Source of the DNA: JASGDC01 sp047606545
GTDB lineage: Bacteria; Actinomycetota; Actinomycetes; Actinomycetales; Micrococcaceae
Direction: 5' to 3'
NCBI GenBank assembly: GCA_047606545.1
Contig: JASGEI010000014.1
Location: 24,260 to 88,259 of the forward strand
Length of the DNA: 64,000 nt
Under the pieces are notes generated by a model. It searched no databases, was not told the DNA's origin, and worked only from the letters and a program-made list of their open reading frames with translations. Numbering within the stretch: the stretch's first letter is position 1; each line of letters opens with the position of its first letter. Both the position numbers and the translations under genes were made by a program. This document shows, piece after piece, positions 25,200 to 33,864 of this stretch.

Positions 25200-27398
25200 T
25201 TATTGAGTTGCATTATTTTTATTCCACGAACGTTTAATTTCATTAGCCAAAGGCACTTTAATTGTATTAACAAAATTATTGCTTAGATGATGCCCGTCAT
25301 AATAAATAGGCAATCCGTTTACTGCACCGTGGCATTGGATACCACAGATAAAATCATCCATATTTACTATACTTACCCCTGAAATTGTCTGATTCTTCAC
25401 TATGTCAAACTGCTTATCATCGATATCAGCGTCGCTAGGAGTATAAGTACAGTTTTCGAGATTATATTTATTTATTTCAAGACAATCACGCCCAGTGTAG
25501 TCTCTATTGTAAGGAGTATCTTTAATATAAGTTATAGTTTTACTATATTTTTTTACTTCTTTAATTCTACTTGGAACTCGCTTTTCTAGAATACTATCTG
25601 TTTTAGTTTTAAGTTCAGCAATTGTCTTGTTAGATAAGGTGAAACTACCTTTATTTTTATCACTTGATATTGTTGGATTTTTAATATCATCTAAATATTC
25701 AGAATGTGCAAAATTGGAAACTACAACATGAGTGGGCTTGTAAGTCTTTAAATATTTCATTATTTGTTTATTAGCTTCATTACAACGGCTAGTATAGTCT
25801 GAAAATAAATCGTCTTCTTCAGAATAAAATAGCCGTTGTCCACTAATATCGATAAAAGGGCAGGAAGAAGCTTGATATGCATCAACGTTCATTTTTTGTT
25901 GTTTTGCAAGTTGAATTACCCCGGGAGACCATTGCATGCTGTGCGAATCCCCGACTAATAAAATATCACGTTTCTTATTCTTAGGATTATAGTTACAGTG
26001 TACTTTTCGGCCCCATTTCTCTTCAGAAACCTTGCACTTACTATCAAGCTTAAAAGCATTATCAATATATGAAACATTCGGTTTTAATGGCGGGTCAAAT
26101 ACTTTGGAATTACAATTAGTTTCTATTGAAACCATGGTCTTACCTTGATAGCAAGTGCCTGAAACAGCCTCTTGAAAAGCAACATTTTCACCACTCAAAC
26201 GGTATTTAATAGCATAACTTTGACTGAAATTTAAAAACAAAATAACAATACAGCTTGCCACGAAAACTATTCCAGAAAACTCAGCAGTGGCTACCACAGA
26301 CCTATATCTTTGTACTGGTTTTTCAATATAATAATGCGTGAAATGCGCTAGTAGTATCGTCACAAAAATTGCAAAAAACATGCCGCAAATACTTAGGTTT
26401 TTAGGGTGTCCCATATCTGAAAATATTGAGACACCAAAATAAGGAAGTAATAACAATACTGGCAAATGCCACAAGTAAATAGGGTAAGAAATATCCCCAA
26501 TGTATTGGAATAGAATAAATCTTTCAAATTTCCTATTTGTTTTAGGTGTACCAAGATAAATTATTATTAAAGTAGCTATTACTGGAGTTAGAGTACCAAT
26601 ACCAGGGAATATTACATTTTCACTGTAGAAAATCCCGCATAAAATTAATAATAAGTACGAAAAATATACTAAAAGAGTAGTAACAATATTCCATTTAACT
26701 ACTCGCGGCAAGAAGCTAATTAAGCCACCAGCAGCAAACTCCCACAGCCTAGCAAAAGTATTGAAGTAATTTGGAGTTCCCTGTGCCCATGATTCAGCAG
26801 AATAATACGGGATTGCAATTAATAACGCATACCCTAGGCTAAGGACTATAACTATAGTTAAAATGACTGGAATTACTTTATCTAATTGATAATTTTTAAA
26901 AATTAAAGGAATTAAAAACAAAATTATCGGTATCAGAATATAAAATTGTTCTTCTACACCCAATGACCAAAAATGCTGATATAACTCAATAGCTTTATCT
27001 GGGACAAAGTAATTTGTCTTTTCATTCATAAGGTGAATATTTTCGACATAGAACCAACTAGCTAGAAAACTCTTATGTAATCCCTTAACCAAATGAACTG
27101 GCACCACAGTCAATGCAATGGCAAAGGTAGTAATCAGCACTATAAAAGCAGCAGGCAATAAACGCCAGGCTCGTTTTAAATAAAATTTTCCAAGTTTAAA
27201 TGTTCCTCGATTTATGTCTCTGACAATATGTCCAATAATCAAATATCCTGAGATGACAAAAAAGATGTCAACCCCTAAGAAACCTCCTGCAAGTAAACCT
27301 AAATGATTAAGGAATACGAAAAGGATTGCAATAAAACGTAAAAATTGGATATCAACGCGAAAAGTAACCTCTCGACGGAAGTTAGCGCGCAACATCAA
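25200..27398 (-). CDS. OafA/YrhL-type membrane O-acyltransferase with SGNH domain
   Basis: This protein probably adds acetyl groups to a cell-surface polysaccharide or peptidoglycan. Residues 1-360 form a ten-helix acyltransferase-3 domain with the conserved N-terminal segment FRVDIQFLRFIAILFVFLNH and the VEEQFY motif. After one more helix (about 370-390) comes an extracytoplasmic SGNH-hydrolase domain with block I GDSH (about residue 480) and the Asp-His block DGHH (about residue 702). This architecture matches OafA of Salmonella and OatA-like enzymes. It is more AT-rich than its ribosomal neighbours and separates rplJL from rplKA, which suggests later insertion. The substrate cannot be told from sequence. 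Confidence 0.9.
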   Translation of the reverse strand: MMLRANFRREVTFRVDIQFLRFIAILFVFLNHLGLLAGGFLGVDIFFVISGYLIIGHIVRDINRGTFKLGKFYLKRAWRLLPAAFIVLITTFAIALTVVPVHLVKGLHKSFLASWFYVENIHLMNEKTNYFVPDKAIELYQHFWSLGVEEQFYILIPIILFLIPLIFKNYQLDKVIPVILTIVIVLSLGYALLIAIPYYSAESWAQGTPNYFNTFARLWEFAAGGLISFLPRVVKWNIVTTLLVYFSYLLLILCGIFYSENVIFPGIGTLTPVIATLIIIYLGTPKTNRKFERFILFQYIGDISYPIYLWHLPVLLLLPYFGVSIFSDMGHPKNLSICGMFFAIFVTILLAHFTHYYIEKPVQRYRSVVATAEFSGIVFVASCIVILFLNFSQSYAIKYRLSGENVAFQEAVSGTCYQGKTMVSIETNCNSKVFDPPLKPNVSYIDNAFKLDSKCKVSEEKWGRKVHCNYNPKNKKRDILLVGDSHSMQWSPGVIQLAKQQKMNVDAYQASSCPFIDISGQRLFYSEEDDLFSDYTSRCNEANKQIMKYLKTYKPTHVVVSNFAHSEYLDDIKNPTISSDKNKGSFTLSNKTIAELKTKTDSILEKRVPSRIKEVKKYSKTITYIKDTPYNRDYTGRDCLEINKYNLENCTYTPSDADIDDKQFDIVKNQTISGVSIVNMDDFICGIQCHGAVNGLPIYYDGHHLSNNFVNTIKVPLANEIKRSWNKNNATQ

Positions 27399-27491
27399 TA
27401 ACCTACTTTTTAAAATTAGAAAATTTTATTAAGAATATTTAATATACTAGCATTTACACAATAGTAGAGCTTAATAAACATTAGTTTTAAG

Positions 27492-27497
27492 TACAAT
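27492..27497 (+). promoter_or_regulatory. Candidate -10 box for a leaderless transcript
   Basis: TACAAT lies seven bases before the ATG at 27505, and no Shine-Dalgarno sequence is present. This spacing would place the transcript start on the A of the ATG. Confidence 0.45.
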
Positions 27498-27504
27498 TCA
27501 TTAT

Positions 27505-28470
27505 ATGCACGACAATATTGATTTACTCTTAGCACGACAAAATTCTAAAGGAAAAATCATCGCAATTGATGACGAATATAACTACTTAAAATCTAAACTC
27601 AACATAAAGACTTTTAACGACAGTAAACTAACTAACTCAGATAGTGAGATAGTTGAAACATTATCTAATGCATCCACGGTATTGCTGCGCATGCCAAAAT
27701 CTATTGATAGATTAGCCGAATATGCTGAATTAATTGCTCAAAATTGTAATCCTGAAGTTACGTTACATGCTTGTGGCAAAGATAAATACATGAACAGGAA
27801 CTTTAATAAAGTTTTGGAAAACCACTTTGATATTGTAACGGCTTCATTAGGCTGGAAAAAATGCCGTGTTATCAGTGCCACAAAAGTTAAAGATCAAGTA
27901 ATTTCAACTTTTCCAAAAATTATCTTAAATAAAGAATTAGATTTACAAGTCGTATCACATGGTGGAGTCTTTGCTGGAACTAAATATGATATTGGCACTC
28001 GTACTTTCATTGATACTCTTAAGGACATCATTTTTACTGGATTAGGAGCTGATTTAGGCAGTGGCAATGGCCTAGTCAGTGCTTTCTTACTTAAGAATAA
28101 TCCTCAATTAAAAATCGAAGCTAGTGACGATTCCTACTTTGCATACTTATCGACAAAAGAAACCTTAAAATTAAATGGATTAACAGCAAAAGTAAGCTAC
28201 GAGCACTCACTTAGTAATATACCTAACAATTACTACGATTATATTTTCTTAAATCCACCTTTTCATGCAGGAACTAAAGTAATACCCACTGTTGGTATTG
28301 AGTTAATAACTAATGCTAAACAAAAATTAAAAACCGGTGGAACTCTTTACTGTGTCTATAATTCCATGTTGAATCGTTACTATTTACCAGAGTTCAAAAA
28401 ATTTAATGGCAAAGTTACACACTTAACGCAAAATCGTAAATTTATTGTAAAATCCGTGACTAAAAGTTAG
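27505..28470 (+). CDS. RsmC/RlmG-like rRNA guanine-N2 methyltransferase
   Basis: The product probably transfers a methyl group from SAM to a guanine N2 of rRNA. The C-terminal half has a Rossmann methyltransferase fold with motif I ADLGSGNGLVSAFLL (about residue 191) and the N6/N2-specific motif IV NPPF at about 250-253. The N-terminal half (about 1-150) resembles the degenerate methyltransferase domain of RsmC/RlmG. Length (321) fits the family. It is the only plus-strand gene among the rif-region genes, and its end overlaps the convergent glycosyltransferase gene by four bases. Whether it is RsmC (16S) or RlmG (23S) cannot be decided. Confidence 0.8.
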   Translation: MHDNIDLLLARQNSKGKIIAIDDEYNYLKSKLNIKTFNDSKLTNSDSEIVETLSNASTVLLRMPKSIDRLAEYAELIAQNCNPEVTLHACGKDKYMNRNFNKVLENHFDIVTASLGWKKCRVISATKVKDQVISTFPKIILNKELDLQVVSHGGVFAGTKYDIGTRTFIDTLKDIIFTGLGADLGSGNGLVSAFLLKNNPQLKIEASDDSYFAYLSTKETLKLNGLTAKVSYEHSLSNIPNNYYDYIFLNPPFHAGTKVIPTVGIELITNAKQKLKTGGTLYCVYNSMLNRYYLPEFKKFNGKVTHLTQNRKFIVKSVTKS

Positions 28471-29537
28471 AAACTCTTATAAGCTTCCATAGATTTTGCG
28501 TAAAGATTATCTTGATTAAATTCTATTTTTACACGTTCCACGGCAGCTTGCCCCATTTTAATTCGCAGCTTTGAGTCCTTAATTAATAGCCGTAATTTCT
28601 CAATAGTCTCATCTATATCTTTACACACAAAGCCCGTTACTTTATCTTCCACTACGTCACGGTTACCAGTAATATCTGTAACTACTGCAGGAAGACCTAC
28701 TCCTTGAGCCTCAATTACTGCAACTGGTAGGCCTTCCCATAGTGAAGTAGAGAGATAAATATCCATATTCGGAATTTTCCCAACAATTTCATCACCAGTT
28801 TGCCAACCAGTAAACTCAATAGCATTACCGCTAATCCAACCATCAGAAGTGTCTCGTTCACCAACCCAATAAAACTTTGCCTCTTCTTTAAGTAACTCAG
28901 CAATTTTCTGCCATTTCCATGGTGCTTTTGCATAAGTAACTCGGGCCACGATACCAATTACCGGTTTTTCTACTGATTTTTGATAATCTTTTGCTGGCAA
29001 TTTGTGCACATCAACGACATTATGTAAAACTGTAACTTTTTTAGCTTTCAGTTTAGTTTTAGCTAATTCAGCTTCAGATTCTGAAACACAAATGACTCCG
29101 TCGCATTTACGTGCTAATACTGTCTCAATTATCTGGAAAACCTTACGTGCTTTTTCACTTTTATCTTGCATTAAAAATGACCAACCATGTGGTGTATAGA
29201 AAACTTTATATTTTGAATTTCTTCGTAAGGAAAGACGACCCACAAAACCAGCAAAAGTTGAATGGATATGCACAACTTCTGGCTTTGTGTTTTTAATAGT
29301 TTCTCGCAAAAACTTTGCAAAACCAGGCATATGTTTTGGTGAAGAGGCTTTATTTTCAAAACGGAAAAGCTCTACATCAATAAGCTCACTATTAATCTTT
29401 GCTTCACTTAATGTATCTGGGCGCACTGAGTAGCACACTGCGACCTGCACGCCATGCTTAGCTTGTTCATTAGCTAAAGTCTTAACTGCTGAATAAACAC
29501 CTCCAGCAAAAGATTCCACAACATGAAGAATACGCAC
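28467..29537 (-). CDS. GT4-family glycosyltransferase
   Basis: A GT-B glycosyltransferase likely to act in surface polysaccharide or glycolipid synthesis. The 356-residue product begins MRILHVVESFAGGVYSAVKTLANE, typical of the WcaG/CapM-like GT4 enzymes, has VHIHSTFAGFVGRL and YTPHGWSF in the N-domain, and the C-domain nucleotide-sugar site SLWEGLPVAVIEAQGVGLPAV with the E-x7-E pattern (the glutamates of WEGLPVAVIEAQ). Donor and acceptor are unknown. Together with the acyltransferase it suggests a small glycan-modification set between rplA and rplJ. Confidence 0.88.
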   Translation of the reverse strand: MRILHVVESFAGGVYSAVKTLANEQAKHGVQVAVCYSVRPDTLSEAKINSELIDVELFRFENKASSPKHMPGFAKFLRETIKNTKPEVVHIHSTFAGFVGRLSLRRNSKYKVFYTPHGWSFLMQDKSEKARKVFQIIETVLARKCDGVICVSESEAELAKTKLKAKKVTVLHNVVDVHKLPAKDYQKSVEKPVIGIVARVTYAKAPWKWQKIAELLKEEAKFYWVGERDTSDGWISGNAIEFTGWQTGDEIVGKIPNMDIYLSTSLWEGLPVAVIEAQGVGLPAVVTDITGNRDVVEDKVTGFVCKDIDETIEKLRLLIKDSKLRIKMGQAAVERVKIEFNQDNLYAKSMEAYKSF

Positions 29538-29628
29538 TAGTTACATCCCACCTTGAACCCTAAATTTATAAAATTAACTATCCTAATTGTACGGCAGTTG
29601 CTCTTTTCTTTCATGCTCAGCCACAATT

Positions 29629-29700
29629 CACATTTTCTTACTAAAACAGTATTTCCACTTCTTATAAGCAACGAAAATACCGTTTTAGTAAGAAAATGTG
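29629..29700. repeat. Dispersed intergenic palindrome, copy B (near-perfect)
   Basis: Arms of about 27 bases (starting CACATTTTCTTACTAAAAC at 29629, complementary end at 29700) pair with very few mismatches around a short centre TTCTTATAAGCA. It lies between the glycosyltransferase start and the rplA terminator. It shares its sequence with the diverged copy at 10,047-10,118, so this is a repeat family and not just a local terminator. Overlapping frames on both strands are by-products of the palindrome. Confidence 0.8.
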
Positions 29701-29730
29701 ATGGGGAAAGAATAAAACTACTCAAGGTAG

Positions 29731-29761
29731 CAAAATGGCACCCACCGTAGTGAGTGCCATC
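29731..29761 (-). terminator. Terminator of rplKA
   Basis: ATGGCAC/GTGCCAT stem with an inner CAC/GTG pairing, then TTTTG on the minus strand, 18 bases past the rplA stop. It ends the rplK-rplA transcript before the foreign-looking block. Confidence 0.8.
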
Positions 29762-29778
29762 TTTGTATGAAGTTTAAT

Positions 29779-30462
29779 TTAAAGAGCAACTTCCAAAGGA
29801 ATACCAGGACCAAATGTCGAAGAAACAGATGCTTTCTGGATGTAACGTCCCTTTGCAGAAGAAGGCTTTAGACGCTTAATTTCTTCAAGTGCAGTCTCAT
29901 AGTTTTCAGCTAATTTTTCTTTGTCAAAAGAAGTACGACCAATTACGAAATGTAAGTTAGCGTGCTTATCTACGCGGAAAGTTACCTTACCACCCTTAAT
30001 TTCACTAACTGCTTTAACTACATCTGGAGTAACTGTGCCAGTCTTTGGGTTTGGCATTAGGTTACGAGGACCAAGTACCTTACCTAGACGACCAACTTTA
30101 CCCATCATGTCTGGAGTTGCTACTGCAGCATCGAAATCAGTGAAGCCTTCAGAAACCTTTGCAATCAGTTCATCAGAACCAACGAAGTCTGCACCAGCAG
30201 CTTCCGCATCTTCTGCTTTTGCACCAGTAGCGAAGACGAGAACCCTTGACGTCTTACCTGTACCGTGAGGCAGAATTACTGTACCGCGAACCATTTGGTC
30301 TGCTTTACGAGGATCAACACTAAGTTTTAGTGCAACCTCAACTGATTGGTCTTTGCCTTCTGTTGCTTCATCGATAATTTCGATTGCATCATTTACTGAA
30401 TAAAGTTTTCCTTGTTCAACTTTTTCAGCATAAGCCTTATAAGCTTTACTACGCTTTGCCAT
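29779..30462 (-). CDS. rplA: 50S ribosomal protein L1
   Basis: L1 forms the mobile stalk at the E site. The 227-residue product has the signatures VKLSVDPRKADQMVRGTVILPHGTGK and GKVGRLGKVLGPRNLMPNPK. It follows rplK by 72 bases. L1 commonly autoregulates this operon, but I did not identify the operator. Confidence 0.98.
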   Translation of the reverse strand: MAKRSKAYKAYAEKVEQGKLYSVNDAIEIIDEATEGKDQSVEVALKLSVDPRKADQMVRGTVILPHGTGKTSRVLVFATGAKAEDAEAAGADFVGSDELIAKVSEGFTDFDAAVATPDMMGKVGRLGKVLGPRNLMPNPKTGTVTPDVVKAVSEIKGGKVTFRVDKHANLHFVIGRTSFDKEKLAENYETALEEIKRLKPSSAKGRYIQKASVSSTFGPGIPLEVAL

Positions 30463-30534
30463 TTTCTGCTCCTTTTAATGCAGTGTGGTTTATTGAGACA
30501 AGCGTTGCCTCATCCCACGGTTTATAAAAATTTA

Positions 30535-30972
30535 TTAGTCTAGATCAGTAGTAATGCCCATTTGACGAGCAGTACCAGCAATAATCTTGCTTGCAGCTTT
30601 AATATCGTTTGCGTTAAGATCTGGCATCTTAATTTCAGCAATTTCCTCAAGCTTCTTAGTGCTTAGGTGTGCGACCTTATCAGTGTGAGGTACACCAGAG
30701 CCCTTTTGAATCTTTGCAGCTTTCTTGATCAACTCAGCAGCTGGAGGAGTTTTAGTGATGAAAGTGAAAGAGCGATCTTCGTATACAGTAATTTCTACTG
30801 GAACGATATTGCCACGCTGTGCTTCTGTAGCAGCGTTATATGCTTTACAGAATTCTTGAATGTTAACACCGTGCTGACCAAGTGCAGGACCGATTGGAGG
30901 TGCTGGGTTAGCAGCGCCTGCCTGAATCTGCAGCTTGATTAGACCGGCAACTTTTTTCTGTTGTTTTGCCAA
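30535..30972 (-). CDS. rplK: 50S ribosomal protein L11
   Basis: L11 is part of the GTPase-associated centre and the thiopeptide-binding site. The 145-residue product shows KLQIQAGAANPAPPIGPALGQHGVNI with the proline pair bound by thiostrepton, and ends GTARQMGITTDLD. It sits 49 bases after nusG. Confidence 0.98.
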   Translation of the reverse strand: MAKQQKKVAGLIKLQIQAGAANPAPPIGPALGQHGVNIQEFCKAYNAATEAQRGNIVPVEITVYEDRSFTFITKTPPAAELIKKAAKIQKGSGVPHTDKVAHLSTKKLEEIAEIKMPDLNANDIKAASKIIAGTARQMGITTDLD

Positions 30973-31021
30973 CTTAGGGTCCTTTCGTTAGTGTGACACT
31001 TTAATTGCCACAAAAAACTTA

Positions 31022-31747
31022 TTATATCTTTGTTACTTGGTTGAAACCAAGTTCAACTGGAGTTTCACGTTCGAAGATTGAAACCAAAACTACTAGTTTT
31101 TGAGATTCAGCTTTAATCTCTGAAATTGTCGCTGGAAGATTTTCAAATGGACCTTCCTTAACAATCACAGATTCACCAACCTCGAAATCAATTTCTACGC
31201 TAGTAGCTACGATTGGATCTTCATCTTCGTCTGTCTTAACTTCTGTAGCCTCTTCATCTTGCTCTTCTTCGAATACAGGAGCAAGCATTGAATAAACTTC
31301 ATCAAGGCTAAGTGGGAATGGGTCATGAGCGTTACCCACAAAACCAGTAACACCTGGAGTGTGGCTTACCACGTTCCATGACTCATCAGTCATATCCATA
31401 CGTACTAGTACATAACCTGGAATACGCACACGAGTAACCTTCTTAGGTTCACCGTTTTTAATCTCAGTTACTTCTTCCATTGGTACTTCAATCTGAAAAA
31501 TATAATCCTCAGCATTGAAGTTTTGAATACGCTGTTCTAAGTTAATCTTTACGCGTTTTTCATAACCTGCATATGAGTGTAGTACATACCAATCACCTGC
31601 TTGACGACGAAGCTTAGCTTTAAACTCCTCAGCAGGATCAACTTTATCTTCTTTTTCTTCAGATACTGATTCTACTGCAGTAGTATCTTCAGCTTCAGTT
31701 GCTTCCACAACCTGTTCTTCAGTTTCAGTAACTTTTTGTTCAGACAC
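31022..31747 (-). CDS. nusG: Transcription termination/antitermination factor NusG
   Basis: NusG binds RNA polymerase through its NGN domain and Rho or S10 through its KOW domain. The NGN domain is at about residues 50-150 (WYVLHSYAGYEKRVKINLEQRI, VRMDMTDESWNVVSHTPGVTGFVG) and the KOW domain at about 180-241 (VGESVIVKEGPFENLPATISEI). An acidic extension of about 45 residues precedes NGN, and an acidic linker of about 25 residues (EEEQDEEATEVKTDEDEDP) separates the domains. Such extensions are known in actinobacterial NusG. The start is GTG at 31747. Confidence 0.97.
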   Translation of the reverse strand: MSEQKVTETEEQVVEATEAEDTTAVESVSEEKEDKVDPAEEFKAKLRRQAGDWYVLHSYAGYEKRVKINLEQRIQNFNAEDYIFQIEVPMEEVTEIKNGEPKKVTRVRIPGYVLVRMDMTDESWNVVSHTPGVTGFVGNAHDPFPLSLDEVYSMLAPVFEEEQDEEATEVKTDEDEDPIVATSVEIDFEVGESVIVKEGPFENLPATISEIKAESQKLVVLVSIFERETPVELGFNQVTKI

Positions 31748-31785
31748 GAATTTCCTGCTTCCTAAAAATCGAATAAGGATTTAAG

Positions 31786-32022
31786 CTAATTGCTTGCAGC
31801 GAATAGCCAAATAACTAACTGACCAAATAGTAAATCCAAAAGTGATACAAATACCATCATGGCTACTACAAAGGCTAGAACTACTCCGGTGTAGCGTAGT
31901 AGTTGCTTTGGTGTCGGTGCAGTTACTTGCTTTAATTCACTAATAACTTGCGATATGAAAAGGGCTATACGTGAAAAGAAACTATCTTTTTTTCCAGAAA
32001 CTGCTTGCTTCTGCTCACTCAT
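31786..32022 (-). CDS. secE: Protein translocase subunit SecE
   Basis: SecE clamps SecY. The 78-residue product has the amphipathic helix FISQVISELKQVTAPTPKQLL followed by one membrane helix (about residues 46-72). This short single-helix form is typical outside the enterobacteria. It precedes nusG by 38 bases and follows the tRNA-Trp gene. Confidence 0.95.
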   Translation of the reverse strand: MSEQKQAVSGKKDSFFSRIALFISQVISELKQVTAPTPKQLLRYTGVVLAFVVAMMVFVSLLDLLFGQLVIWLFAASN

Positions 32023-32048
32023 AGCACTCCTTCCATAGAGAGTTTCGC

Positions 32049-32120
32049 AGGGCGGACAGGACTCGAACCTGCAACCTGCGGTTTTGGAGACCGCTGCTCT
32101 ACCAATTGAGCCACCGCCCT
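32049..32120 (-). tRNA. trnW: tRNA-Trp (anticodon CCA)
   Basis: The minus strand folds into a full cloverleaf: acceptor AGGGCGG/CCGCCCT, D-arm, anticodon loop CTCCAAA with CCA, and T-arm GGTTCGAGTCC. The 3' CCA end is not encoded. It lies just upstream of secE-nusG, a common arrangement in actinobacteria, and is probably co-transcribed with them. Confidence 0.97.
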
Positions 32121-32146
32121 ATGCGTTTAATTGCATACAATAAAAA

Positions 32147-32177
32147 CCATACATTACTGTATGGCTTCTTCTGTCAA
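32147..32177 (-). promoter_or_regulatory. Promoter region of tRNA-Trp/secE/nusG with overlapping palindrome
   Basis: A perfect TTGACA (32172-32177, minus strand) is followed by an 18-base palindrome CCATACAGTAATGTATGG (32147-32164) and TTTTTATTG. A -10 box must lie within the palindrome (TAATGT or TATGGT), but spacing is not ideal. The palindrome could be an operator, or the terminator of the decayed gene upstream. Confidence 0.45.
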
Positions 32178-32191
32178 CTCTACAGCATCAA

Positions 32192-32515
32192 TCATGACTT
32201 GTCTAATATTATTTTAAAATTTGCATATATTGAAATAACGATACATATTGGGATATAAGCTGAAATAACTGCGAATACAAAAAGCCCTGGACCAAAGATC
32301 CCAAGAGATAGCCTCAAATATGCAATTATAAGACAATGCAGTCAAACAGTTTTACTTTAACTTCGTATAAAGTTACCAATTTTCAGGCTTAGTATATTTT
32401 TCGGCAATTATGTCTGGTAATTGCTTAAAATCGAACCATTCAGCTTTTCCATTTCAGGAACATATTGAACTAATTTATCTTTATTTAACAAAGCACCAAG
32501 TTTCTTGGTCTCAAT
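32192..32515 (-). pseudogene. Decayed gene pieces (cytosolic piece plus membrane-helix piece)
   Basis: This stretch has no intact gene but two coding-like remnants on the minus strand. At 32,373-32,515 one frame reads KKLGALLNKDKLVQYVPEME and, after a shift near 32,449, another continues KAEWFDFKQLPDIIAEKY to a stop at 32,373; together they look like one frameshifted protein end. At 32,192-32,341 a 49-codon open stretch without a start codon encodes a strongly hydrophobic segment (GIFGPGLFVFAVISAYIP) that looks like two membrane helices. I do not recognise the family. Confidence 0.5.
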
Positions 32516-32633
32516 CTAGGAAAAGACGGGGCATTTTTAATGCTTTTACTAAAATAAGGTAAAGCGTACCAATCCTCAATAAAAAATGTATGTCAATATT
32601 CCAACTTCCGCAATATCATGGGATACTTTCACT

Positions 32634-33809
32634 ATGGATAGAATCTCAAAAAACATAGGACAACTTTCTGAATCAGTAACCCTTGCAGTGGATGCAAAGG
32701 CAAAAGAACTCAAGGCGGCAGGTCGCCCAGTTATAAGTTTTGGTGCCGGAGAACCTGATTTTCCGACTCCAGATTATATTGTGGAAGCAGCCATAGCCGC
32801 TGCTAAAGATCCAAAAAATCATCGCTACTCACCTGCTTCTGGACTACCAGAACTACGCGAAGCTATTGTTAAAAAGACAAAGCGTGACTCAGGCTACGAA
32901 GTTGATGTAGCTAATGTAGTGGTTACTAATGGTGGTAAACAAGCAGTATTTGAGTCATTCTTGGCAATATTTAACCCAGAAGACGAGGTAATTTTACCTA
33001 CACCTTACTGGACTACTTACCCAGAAGTTATCAAACTAGCTGGCGCTAAAGCAATAACACCAGTTGCTGGTGCTGACCAAGACTATAAACTAACTGTAAA
33101 ACAGCTTGAGGAAGTTTACACTGACAAGACTAAAGCATTAATTTTCGTATCCCCTTCAAACCCAACTGGCGCAGTTTACACTGAAGAAGAAGTGAAGGCT
33201 ATTGGTAAATGGGCTGTAGAAAAAGACATCTGGGTTATCACTGATGAAATTTATGAGCACCTAGTTTACGGCGATAACAAATTCACTTCAATTGCCACCG
33301 CTACTCCAGATTTGGAAAAAGTAATTATCCTTAATGGTGTAGCAAAGACTTATGCAATGACTGGCTGGCGAGTGGGTTGGATGATTGCCCCCAAAGATGT
33401 TGCAAAAGCAGTAACTAACTTACAATCACATGCAACTTCTAATGTTGCAAATGTCTCACAGCGTGCAGCTCTTGCGGCAATTGAAGGACCACTTGATGCA
33501 GTTAAAGAGATGCGCATTGCTTTTGATCGTCGTCGTAAATATATGTACGAAACTCTTCGTGAAGTTCCTGGTCTAGTTTTACCAGAACCGCAAGGGGCTT
33601 TCTACGCATATATTGATGTTTCGAAGTACGCCACTGACACTACAGCTCTTGCTGAGGAAATTTTAGAAAAGGAAGAAGTAGCAGTGGTACCAGGTGAAGC
33701 CTTCGGCACCAGTGGCTACATTCGTCTATCTTATGCACTTGGTGATGATGACCTTAAAGAAGGTTTATCAAGATTAGTTTCATTTTTTAAGAAACAAAAC
33801 TCTGCATAG
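32634..33809 (+). CDS. Class I/II pyridoxal-phosphate aminotransferase (aspartate aminotransferase type)
   Basis: The enzyme probably interconverts aspartate and oxaloacetate with 2-oxoglutarate. I use the ATG at 32634 (MDRISKNIGQLSESVTLAVD), which matches family N-termini; an ATG 16 codons upstream adds an unrelated leader. Motifs: ISFGAGEPDFPTP near the N-terminus, SPSNPTGAVY, TDEIYEHLVY, and the PLP lysine in NGVAKTYAMTGWRVGW. The 391-residue length is standard for the AspC/AatA Ib group. In other actinobacteria the gene also lies beside secE. Confidence 0.92.
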   Translation: MDRISKNIGQLSESVTLAVDAKAKELKAAGRPVISFGAGEPDFPTPDYIVEAAIAAAKDPKNHRYSPASGLPELREAIVKKTKRDSGYEVDVANVVVTNGGKQAVFESFLAIFNPEDEVILPTPYWTTYPEVIKLAGAKAITPVAGADQDYKLTVKQLEEVYTDKTKALIFVSPSNPTGAVYTEEEVKAIGKWAVEKDIWVITDEIYEHLVYGDNKFTSIATATPDLEKVIILNGVAKTYAMTGWRVGWMIAPKDVAKAVTNLQSHATSNVANVSQRAALAAIEGPLDAVKEMRIAFDRRRKYMYETLREVPGLVLPEPQGAFYAYIDVSKYATDTTALAEEILEKEEVAVVPGEAFGTSGYIRLSYALGDDDLKEGLSRLVSFFKKQNSA

Positions 33810-33864
33810 GAGTACACTGTAATAGATAAAATTTTTAGAGCTAATAAATAACGAGGAGAACTTT

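Noticed and set aside
29537..29750. Two overlapping frames on opposite strands between the GT4 gene and rplA
   Set aside because: Both arise from the near-perfect palindrome, which encodes similar peptides on both strands; they are not genes.
32586..32633. Upstream ATG for the aminotransferase
   Set aside because: The 16 extra residues are unlike family N-termini and the ATG has no ribosome-binding site.
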